From assembly GCA_013177895.1 (NCBI GenBank), contig JABLXV010000055.1:1-48388 (forward strand): a stretch of 48,388 nt of DNA. The letters are read 5' to 3'. The stretch is from Brevinematales bacterium. GTDB taxonomy: Bacteria; Spirochaetota; Brevinematia; Brevinematales; GWF1-51-8. The notes beneath the pieces are model-generated. The model did not search any database, was not told where the DNA came from, and saw only the letters and a list, made by a program, of their open reading frames with translations. This document shows, in pieces, positions 41,508-48,388 of the stretch. Position numbers and translations under genes: made by a program. Within the stretch, counting starts at the first letter, position 1, and the number at the start of each line of letters is the position of its first letter.

Positions 41508-43771
41508 TCATCCTTCCTGCTGGGTTTTCATACCGACTTTAAAGAAGTAGGAGATGATCTGGCTGGTGTCGATAATATAACCGATGTCGCCGTTACCTAC
41601 GATAGTCGCAGCCGAGATACCCGGGCTCTTGATCAGCTTCGTGTTTAAGGGCTTGATGACGATATCCTGTTCCCCGATCACCTCGCTCACTATAATCCCG
41701 ACCTGACGCTCGCCGTATTTAGTGACGATGCAGTATTCTTTCGTGTTATCCTGTATATCGAACGGGAGGCCGTAGAAGAAATTTTTCAGCGCGAGGATGG
41801 GGATAAGTTTATCACGGAGCTCGAGCGCGAACGTCCCGTTGATATCCTTCAGGTTCTTCGGATCGATAATACCGTTTCTTCGACCGATGCGACGGGAATG
41901 ACATAGTACATTCCCTCCACGACGATCAATAACCCCTGAATGATAGCGAGGGTAAGGGGAAGGCGGATGATAAACTTCGTACCCTTGCCCTTAACCGTAG
42001 AGATACCGACATTACCGCCGATCTCCTCGATTTTTTTACGGACAATATCCATTCCTACGCCGCGGCCGGAGAGGTTGGATACCTCCTTAGCGGTCGAGAA
42101 CCCCGGGAGAAAAATCAGGCCTAAGAGCTCGCGATGGGACATTTTTTGCAGGAGATTCCTGTCCATCGTGTTCGCCGCGATTGCCTTCGCGCGCAGGACT
42201 TCGGGATCGATACCGTTACCGTCGTCGGAAACCTCGATAACAATACTGTCGCCTTCATGGGTGGCCTTCAGTATGATTTTACCGATTTCAGGCTTATTCG
42301 CCGCTTTCCGTTTGGCGGGTAATTCGATACCGTGGTCGACGGCGTTACGCAGAAGGTGAATCAACGGATCGAAAATATCGTCCACCATCCCCTTGTCGAT
42401 TTCCGTCTCGACCCCCTCTATGATGAGGTCGATCTTTTTATCGAGCTTACTCGCGATATCGCGTATAAGGCGCGGGAAGCGGGTAAATACCGTCTGAATA
42501 GGCACCATCCGCATATTCATCACATTTTCCTGTAACGATGAAGATATCCGGTTGATTTTCTGGATATTCTCGGAAAAAACATCGAAACTGGAGAACATCA
42601 GAGTCAAAGCATTAAGAAGGCTTTTATTTTTTTCGGCTACGATGTCCGCTTCGCCGTTCAGGTTTAGCCGCATGATACCGTTCAGGAATTCCTTGAGCGA
42701 TGATTTTACATCGGTGGATATCCTGTCGAAATCGTTATCTAACTGCGAAAACGTGGATTTTGTAATGACTAATTCGCCGAGGAGGTTCAGTAGATTATCG
42801 ACCTTCCAGCTTTCGACCCTCAGGGTAGACAAATTCCGTTTTTCTACAGATGTATCGTCTTTCTGTTCGGGTTCCTGCGGAGCCTCATCCGGGGGATTGA
42901 CTTCGCCAGTCACCGGGGTTTCCTCGACGGTATTATTATCCTGAGGCTGACTACCGGACTGCGTTGTGCCGGAAGATTCAAGCTCGGCTAATTTTTTACT
43001 GTCTATCTTTATCGAGTTGATCTGTACGACCATCTCCTGAAGGAACGTCTTTTCTTTTAGGTAGTTTTCAGCTTTATCGGAGGCGATAATAAAAACAACC
43101 TCGTTATAAAACATAATTTCCAGTTCATCTAATGAAGGGATTATTTTTATTATTTCCGCCGAGTCGTTCAGGAGCGAATAGAGCTGAAAAGACGAAACTT
43201 CTTTCATTTCATAGGATTCATTCAGTAAAAATTTCATCAGATAAACATTTCGCCCTTTTGAAAGAGCGTCGTTTATCATAGTAAAATCGTCGTTAGAGAG
43301 AGGGATATTACCGTCACCGGACATCTGAGATTGAGCGGTTACCGGAGCAACGGATTTCGCCTCCGGCTTGGGGGCGTCGGCTGATGAAAACTTCAACTTC
43401 GATAGAATATCGATGATCTGATAGGTGCGGGGGTCTTCATATATCGCGCCGGTCGTCCGGGCATTCAGCATTTTCTCGATGATATCACGGCATTCCAGCA
43501 GGACGGTAATCGTCTCAGTGGCAAGCGCGAGTTTATTTTTCCGCACCATATCGAGGATGTCTTCGATCAGATGCGTGAACTCCTGAATCTCATCGAAACC
43601 AACCGTACCCGCACCCCCTTTGATGGTATGCGCGACACGGAAAACCTCGTTGATGGACTTCGTATCCCCAGGGTTATGTTCCAACTGAAGTAAGGAACTT
43701 TCAAGATTATCGATCAGCGAGAACGCCTCTTCAAGAAAATCCTGCTCCAGTTCTTTCGTAAAATCATCCAT
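41508..43771 (-). pseudogene. cheA: Chemotaxis histidine kinase CheA, frameshifted in the P5 domain
   Basis: Sensor kinase with all CheA parts. His48 in VAHTIKGG is the phosphorylated residue. The P3 dimer helix and P4 ATPase follow, with LLRNAVDHGIE, SDDGNGID and GRGVGMDIVRKK. The main frame stops at 41849 inside P5, after SVEETVL. An in-frame continuation (KNLKDINGTFAL, ending at 41508 with IGYIIDTSQIISYFF) resumes at once after insertion of one base near 41868, giving about 754 residues. The ATG at 43771 has AGGGG upstream and follows the promoter start. It may be a sequence error or a true lesion. Confidence 0.9.
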
Positions 43772-43810
43772 CCTGTTTCCCCTATAAGGACTAAAAGTTT
43801 TTACAATCAT

Positions 43811-43839
43811 AGTATATGTTATATCATAAAATATTGCAA
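43811..43839 (-). promoter_or_regulatory. Promoter of cheA-cheW-cheX-cheY
   Basis: TTGCAA, 17 bases, TATACT on the minus strand. The -35 box lies in the perfect palindrome ATATTGCAATAT at 43831-43842. Initiation near 43804 rules out the upstream start codon at 43810. Confidence 0.65.
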
Positions 43840-43866
43840 TATATGATTCAATTCATAGGAACACCG

Positions 43867-44997
43867 CTATTTACAGGTAGCCGCGATTACCCTGTTGACC
43901 GCCTCTCCTATATCGGAAATTTCAATCACGATGTCGATGCCCCCGTTCTTGATGGAGTTTCCGGGCATACCCCACACGACCGAGCTTTTCTCATCCTGGG
44001 CTATCATAATGGCGCCGTCCTTACGAAGCCGCACGCTTTCGATCGAGCCGTCACGGCCCATCCCGCTCAGGATTAACCCCAGTACCCTGCTCCCCACAGC
44101 CTCGCGGATTGACTTAAAAAATATATCCACCGAAGGCTTGAAGAAGAATCCGTCGTATTCCATAGGGTCTGTCTTGAATACCAGCTTATCGCCCGCGCTC
44201 TTAATGAGAGAATGACACCCACCGGGACATACATAGATAGTGCCGTTTTCAAGAATATCGCCGTCCTTCGCTTCGACAACGGGACGGTTATAGATTTTAG
44301 TCAGATTTTTCGCGAACTCGAGGGTAAACCCTGTCGGCATATGCTGCGCGATGACCATAGGCACGGGTATAGGCTTCAACGTGCTCATTATTTTACGGAT
44401 GGCGTTCGGCCCGCCCGTGGATGAGCCGATCGCGATCAGCAAAGGACGAACAGGTTTCGCCTCCCATACCTTAGGAAGGTTATCCAGTCCGAATAACAGG
44501 CCGTCCGGTGCGGGCGGGGGAACAATGATCTCAGGAGTATCGTTTTTAGGTTCGGGTAAATGTTCGCGGTTTTTTATCATGGTCTGGTAAAGTTCGCGAA
44601 TGATGATGCCCATCTGATTGGATATAACCGAAATATGATCGCTGATCTTCCCGTCGGGCTTACGGATAAACTCGGCCGCGCCGTTGGCGAGCGCTTCGAA
44701 TGTCGTGGTAGTTCCCTCGCCGACCAGCGAACTGAAAACGAGGATTTTCGGGCGTACCGATGGAGCGCAATTCGCCTGAATATACTTTAAAAATTCCAGC
44801 CCGTTCATTTCAGGCATTTCGATGTCCAGAATAATAATGTCGGGGTGATAAAAGAAAAATTTCTGCAAGCCGATTTTCCCGTTAGGTGCGGTAGTGACCA
44901 CTTCCATATCGGGAAAGCTATTGATGATACTGGTTACATACTTTCGGATGAGGACTGAATCGTCGATGATCATTACCTTAATCTTATTGCTTGACAT
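43867..44997 (-). CDS. cheB: CheB protein-glutamate methylesterase, 376 aa
   Basis: Removes methyl groups from receptors. The receiver domain has phosphoacceptor Asp58 (ILDIEMPEMNG). The catalytic domain has the serine in IGSSTGGPNAI, His in AQHMPTGF and Asp in SGMGRDG. The linker is proline-rich (PPPAPDG). The ATG at 44997 overlaps the end of cheR by 14 bases, indicating coupled translation. It is separated from cheA by a promoter. Confidence 0.94.
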   Translation of the reverse strand: MSSNKIKVMIIDDSVLIRKYVTSIINSFPDMEVVTTAPNGKIGLQKFFFYHPDIIILDIEMPEMNGLEFLKYIQANCAPSVRPKILVFSSLVGEGTTTTFEALANGAAEFIRKPDGKISDHISVISNQMGIIIRELYQTMIKNREHLPEPKNDTPEIIVPPPAPDGLLFGLDNLPKVWEAKPVRPLLIAIGSSTGGPNAIRKIMSTLKPIPVPMVIAQHMPTGFTLEFAKNLTKIYNRPVVEAKDGDILENGTIYVCPGGCHSLIKSAGDKLVFKTDPMEYDGFFFKPSVDIFFKSIREAVGSRVLGLILSGMGRDGSIESVRLRKDGAIMIAQDEKSSVVWGMPGNSIKNGGIDIVIEISDIGEAVNRVIAATCK

Positions 44998-45811
44998 AGA
45001 TAATCCCCTTCTCAAAAGAAGTTGGCTTGAATTTATCGAACAATCCGACCAGACTTTCGGAATGCCCGATGAAAAGGAAACCGTTATCATTGGTGGAATT
45101 ATATATCTGTGTCAGCACTTTCTTCTGGATATCTTCGTCGAAATAGATAAGAACGTTCCGGCAAAATGTGATGTCGATCGCGTCGATTCCGCTTCCATAC
45201 ATCAGGTTATGAAAATCGAACTTCACCATCTTTTTTATCACATCGTTCACGATATAGTATTTTCCGTCCTCGAGGGGAGTGAAATATTTCTGTATATAGA
45301 TAGGCGGGATTTTTTGTACGGAACGGTCGGGATATTTCGCTTCTTTTGCGATGAAGAGGCTTTCGAGACTGATATCGGAACCCATGATTTTTATATCCCA
45401 TGAAGCCAGATCGATGCGGTTCTTCTCAAAAAACTCCTTGACGGTAATTGCGATGGAGTAGGTCTCTTCACCCGTAGAACAGCCCGCGCTCCAAATTTTA
45501 AGCTGTTTGGAATACTTTGACTTCAATAATCCCGGCAGAATTGTTTCCTCTAGGAGCTCGAAATGACGCTGATTTCGGAAAAAGCTGGTGAAATTCGTGG
45601 TCACAAAATCAATGAAGGAAACTAGCTCGTTTCTATCGGTTTTCAATTGTTCGAGATAAGTTTTTACATCGGTGTTTTTTTCTTTAGTTTTACTGGAAAT
45701 TCTGCTGATAAGCACGGCGGAGTTCGAATCTTTAAAGATGATTCCGCTGTTTTTATAAACTATATCCGCATATTGCGCCAATATACCTTCGCTAATTTCT
45801 AACGCGGGCAA
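44984..45811 (-). CDS. cheR: CheR chemotaxis methyltransferase, 275 aa
   Basis: SAM-dependent methylation of receptor glutamates. The SAM motif is WSAGCSTGEETYSIA; DITFCRNVLIYFD is typical of CheR. The start is TTG (45809-45811), supported by GAGGAG six bases upstream. A promoter lies at 45869-45896. No receptor gene is present in the window. Confidence 0.95.
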   Translation of the reverse strand: MPALEISEGILAQYADIVYKNSGIIFKDSNSAVLISRISSKTKEKNTDVKTYLEQLKTDRNELVSFIDFVTTNFTSFFRNQRHFELLEETILPGLLKSKYSKQLKIWSAGCSTGEETYSIAITVKEFFEKNRIDLASWDIKIMGSDISLESLFIAKEAKYPDRSVQKIPPIYIQKYFTPLEDGKYYIVNDVIKKMVKFDFHNLMYGSGIDAIDITFCRNVLIYFDEDIQKKVLTQIYNSTNDNGFLFIGHSESLVGLFDKFKPTSFEKGIIYVKQ

Positions 45812-45868
45812 TTTATTCTCCTCGATTGAAGTAACCCCTTTTCTGCAGGTGCGGAATATGCAAACAAT

Positions 45869-45896
45869 ATTCTATCGAAAATTAACAGTAAGTCAA
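45869..45896 (-). promoter_or_regulatory. Promoter of cheR-cheB
   Basis: TTGACT, 16 bases, TAGAAT on the minus strand, about 57 bases upstream of the TTG start. Confidence 0.65.
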
Positions 45897-45950
45897 TAAA
45901 AACAGATTACAATTGCATAAAAAAACGAAAATATTAACAATTCAAGGGGA

Positions 45951-46838
45951 TTACTCGTCTATCTGTTCGATTAAGTTTTTATAACTTTCCAGCTTATCGG
46001 GTAACTCGTATTCGAAGAGATCGGCGATCAATACGAAATCCCCGCGTTCGAATGCTACGACGATATCCGTTAGAAGGGAATTCAACTCCTGATAACTCTG
46101 CTCGGCGTCCTCCTGGTATTCGGATGGCATTTCGGCATGATGCTGCCTGAAATAGATCGAGCAGGTTTCGAGGACATTAATGACGGTATGGATTTTACCG
46201 AACGCCTCACGGTCCTTTCCCACCTGTAGGGACTCGGATATCTCGGGTAACTCCGTCCGGCAGTTGTCGAGCGCCTGAAGGAGATCGTTTCTGTCTATCT
46301 TGAACTGATTCGATATCTTTAACTGAAGAGAATCGAAAAATTGAATCATATTCTCGATAATGCTGCATAAGGATGGGATTTTTGCTTCTTCGCGCTCCGA
46401 ATCGTTCAGATACGCTTTTATCTGGTGAAGAGTAGTAGTCAGTATTTTTATTTCATTGAGATGGAACGCGGTAATGGAATTGACGGATTTTAACGTTTCG
46501 ATAATCCAGTCTATAATCTCGCTGTACTGCGCGGTATGGGAGAAACCGTTTTTTTTCATATCGTTTATGATATTTGCCAGCATCCCCTTCGATTCGTGCA
46601 ATAGGGACGCCGCTATCTCCTCCTGAGTTCCTACCTCGATGTTGATCTCATTGATGCTTTCCAATGGGATATTTACCAAATCGGGGTTTTGGGGCGAATA
46701 GAATTTTTTATCTATTTCGATTGTCGAGATAATCAGGTTCTTCTCAAGGATACCCTGAAACGACCGGATAACCTCGAGAGCGTTCTTTTCATTTTCAATT
46801 ACGACGTCGGCGGGTTCGCCGTTAATTTTGAATTGCAT
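45951..46838 (-). CDS. Hypothetical protein, helical with a short beta-rich N-terminus, 295 aa
   Basis: I do not recognise this family. The first 75 residues alternate strands and short helices (MQFKINGEPADVVI, NLIISTIEI, INEINIEVG), with a possible ubiquitin-like look. The rest is a series of acidic helices with no catalytic motif. The gene overlaps the upstream one by one base (TGATG), and precedes cheR after 112 bases. A link to chemotaxis or motility is inferred only from context. Confidence 0.6.
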   Translation of the reverse strand: MQFKINGEPADVVIENEKNALEVIRSFQGILEKNLIISTIEIDKKFYSPQNPDLVNIPLESINEINIEVGTQEEIAASLLHESKGMLANIINDMKKNGFSHTAQYSEIIDWIIETLKSVNSITAFHLNEIKILTTTLHQIKAYLNDSEREEAKIPSLCSIIENMIQFFDSLQLKISNQFKIDRNDLLQALDNCRTELPEISESLQVGKDREAFGKIHTVINVLETCSIYFRQHHAEMPSEYQEDAEQSYQELNSLLTDIVVAFERGDFVLIADLFEYELPDKLESYKNLIEQIDE

Positions 46839-47626
46839 CAGCGGGACTCCTTCCAGATTTCAAAGTAAATATCCCTTCGTCGGGGTAATGTATCCAGTTC
46901 GGTGAGATAAAGACGTTCGCCCTTCGTATCCAGTAATCCGTTCACGGTATCCATCGTGAGTATCTGGGAAATAAACGCAGCGCGGATATGGGTGTACGCG
47001 ACCTCGTTGACGTCCCATGAATGGGTGTGACGGTAGGTCTTATGCTTCGGGGCGAGCCCCTCGAGGAACGCGATGAACTCTTTATATTTATCGGGGTATA
47101 ATGTATAAAGTACGGCGGATTCCGACGGCGAAACAATGGTTACTTTTTCCTCGTGCGAGTTCATCAGCGTCCGCTGGATAATATCCGTAATATCGAATGT
47201 CTGGAGTTCCGCGGTGGTTTGCATCGATTCCAGTCCGAGTATGGAGTGCGACGCGTAAAAATCAAGCTGAAGGGTGATTTTCTCCATTTCATCGAGTGTG
47301 AAAAACACGATCTGCTGCCAATCCCCGAGTACGAGACGGGACAGGTTGAACGGGACGGTTATCGTGTTGGTCGGCATCTTCGAGAGGATATAGGGCGAGG
47401 TATTTTTCTGGATTTCACGGGTGTAATAGATATACGCTTCGGTGAAGTCCTTGACTAAATCTTCCTCGTACTCAATGGAAGTCAACATGACGTTATCGGG
47501 CGCGGTGATCTTCACAACACCTTTTTCAAGATCAAGGTTCTGTATTTCCTCTTCGATAAAAGTGTCGATTCTTCCCATCTGGAATTTATGAAAAGGAATA
47601 TCGAACAAGAGTTCTTTATGTGTCAT
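46838..47626 (-). CDS. Tandem YjbQ-like (UPF0047) protein, 262 aa
   Basis: Two halves each resemble the YjbQ family. Half one has KGVVKITAPDNVMLTSIEYEE followed by TVPFNLSRLVLGDWQQIVFF. Half two has EEKVTIVSPSESAVLY, then YRHTHSWDVNEVAYTHIRAAF and LYLTELDTLPRRRDIYF. The usual PHTTA histidine is replaced in both halves (PDNVM, PSESA), so activity may be lost or changed. GGAAGGA precedes the ATG. It is co-transcribed with the 295 aa gene next to cheR. The assignment rests on my reading of pattern, not on a search. Confidence 0.5.
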   Translation of the reverse strand: MTHKELLFDIPFHKFQMGRIDTFIEEEIQNLDLEKGVVKITAPDNVMLTSIEYEEDLVKDFTEAYIYYTREIQKNTSPYILSKMPTNTITVPFNLSRLVLGDWQQIVFFTLDEMEKITLQLDFYASHSILGLESMQTTAELQTFDITDIIQRTLMNSHEEKVTIVSPSESAVLYTLYPDKYKEFIAFLEGLAPKHKTYRHTHSWDVNEVAYTHIRAAFISQILTMDTVNGLLDTKGERLYLTELDTLPRRRDIYFEIWKESR

Positions 47627-47672
47627 ATGTTTTTCCTTCCGTTATATTTATATTAAGGTGTCCCTTTTTTTT

Positions 47673-47688
47673 ATTCAACTTATTGAAT
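47673..47688. promoter_or_regulatory. Palindrome between divergent genes, candidate operator
   Basis: ATTCAA-CTTA-TTGAAT is a perfect six-base inverted repeat with a four-base spacer. Each arm reads as a possible -35 box for a divergent promoter. It lies in the 142-base gap 47627-47768. Confidence 0.35.
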
Positions 47689-47768
47689 ACTTAGATTATG
47701 CGGGTAATTTTCTTGCGTTTTTTAATTCACCCGCTAAACTATTGCCTAATAAAACCCCGGGACAACCC

Positions 47769-48388
47769 ATGAAAAAAGACCTTTTCATCCTATTTTTTAT
47801 TCTGTTTGTCTGTATTCCGCTATCGGCGGAATCCGTGCTTTACCCGGTCAATATCAGCGGGAAATGGGGTTTTATCAATACGTCGGGAAAGCTATCCGTC
47901 CCGGCGGCATACGATACGGTACGGAAATTCCACGATAACATCGCCGCCGTAGGGAAAGCCAATTCCAAAGGATTCCTTCGATACGGGTATATCGATACCG
48001 CGGGGAAATCCGTGCTGAAACCGGTCTATCTTTCAGTATCGGACTTTTCATGCGGTATCGGAGTAATAGTCAAGGATGATGTAAAAAAATCCGTTTTCTG
48101 CGTGAATAATCAGGGTGTATCGATCCATTCATTTCCCCTTCTTTCGGCGACCGCGTTTACGAATGGACTTTCCATCATCAGGTTCTACGACGAGACTAAC
48201 AATAGAATTTGCGACGGTATACTCTCAAATAACGGGACGATCCTCACTAACCGTTTTGAAAAATTAATCGGCGTCTCCGATGGATTGATACTTATCCAAG
48301 CGAAAATTCCCGTGATCGGCCCGGATAACATGATAACATCGTACCTCGAAAAAAAGGGCTTTGTCGATATGAGCGGCGAGGTCCTGAT
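47769..48388 (+). CDS. WG-repeat protein, N-terminal 206 residues, runs off the window
   Basis: A signal peptide (FILFFILFVCIPLSAES) leads into WG-type repeats. Repeat signatures are KWGFINTSGKLSVPAAYDTV, YGYIDTAGKSVLKPVY and KKGFVDMSGEV. WG repeats occur in exported proteins of unknown role. No clear ribosome site is seen before the ATG. A modest promoter candidate (TTGCGT, 16 bases, TAAACT) lies at 47713-47740. The C-terminus is outside the window. Confidence 0.82.
   Translation, partial: MKKDLFILFFILFVCIPLSAESVLYPVNISGKWGFINTSGKLSVPAAYDTVRKFHDNIAAVGKANSKGFLRYGYIDTAGKSVLKPVYLSVSDFSCGIGVIVKDDVKKSVFCVNNQGVSIHSFPLLSATAFTNGLSIIRFYDETNNRICDGILSNNGTILTNRFEKLIGVSDGLILIQAKIPVIGPDNMITSYLEKKGFVDMSGEVL

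Overview
The window is a gene-dense bacterial chromosome segment with roughly even base composition. It carries about 46 protein genes, one tRNA gene, short intergenic gaps and many overlapping stop/start junctions. The best lineage clue is the uninterrupted order cheA-cheW-cheX-cheY, the classic spirochaete chemotaxis arrangement. Supporting signs are many lipoprotein signals, a bactofilin, an HD-GYP regulator and a PilZ protein. I infer a spirochaete or close relative, possibly a deep or uncultured lineage; no ribosomal RNA is present to settle this.

Layout. Positions 1-3776 (minus) hold the N-terminal part of a DNA polymerase III alpha subunit coupled to an LPP20-like lipoprotein gene, and an unrecognised protein. 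Positions 3888-13851 (plus) hold a PPC-domain protein, an alpha/beta hydrolase, HtpG, a TldE/TldD pair, a PHP phosphoesterase, then bactofilin, methionine aminopeptidase and L-aspartate oxidase. Positions 13865-20948 (mostly minus) hold a REP-like hairpin, a run of AAA ATPase, small lipoprotein, purF and Nudix genes, an XpaC-like protein, a protein built almost entirely of 15 exact hexapeptide repeats, a secreted endonuclease/phosphatase-family lipoprotein and tRNA-Ser(GGA). Positions 21247-23796 (plus) hold xseB, a STAS protein, an OmpA-family protein and a PilZ protein. Positions 23801-29722 (minus) hold a CAP-domain protein, a tRNA m1A methyltransferase, a frameshifted DegT aminotransferase, a CapD-type dehydratase, xseA and rpmE. 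Positions 29841-31081 (plus) hold a cell-wall amidase and a YqeK phosphohydrolase. Positions 31143-47626 (minus) form a long signalling block: HD-GYP response regulator, TPR proteins, lipoproteins and a sigma-54 activator; a TPR lipoprotein, Smr and ROK genes; cheY, cheX, cheW, a frameshifted cheA, cheB and cheR; and two upstream genes, one a probable tandem YjbQ-like protein. A WG-repeat protein begins at 47769 and leaves the window.

How the parts work together. The chemotaxis set covers methylation (CheR/CheB), kinase (CheA), coupling (CheW), response regulator (CheY) and phosphatase (CheX). HD-GYP and PilZ proteins indicate cyclic di-GMP signalling. CapD plus DegT is a two-step route to amino-deoxy sugars for surface glycans. 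TldD/TldE, HtpG, methionine aminopeptidase and exonuclease VII are housekeeping.

Two genes, degT and cheA, each carry a single one-base frameshift next to otherwise intact sequence. These may be sequencing errors or real lesions. No insertion sequence, prophage or CRISPR array was seen. The least explained items are the hexapeptide-repeat protein, the tandem YjbQ-like protein and a long imperfect inverted repeat upstream of xseB.
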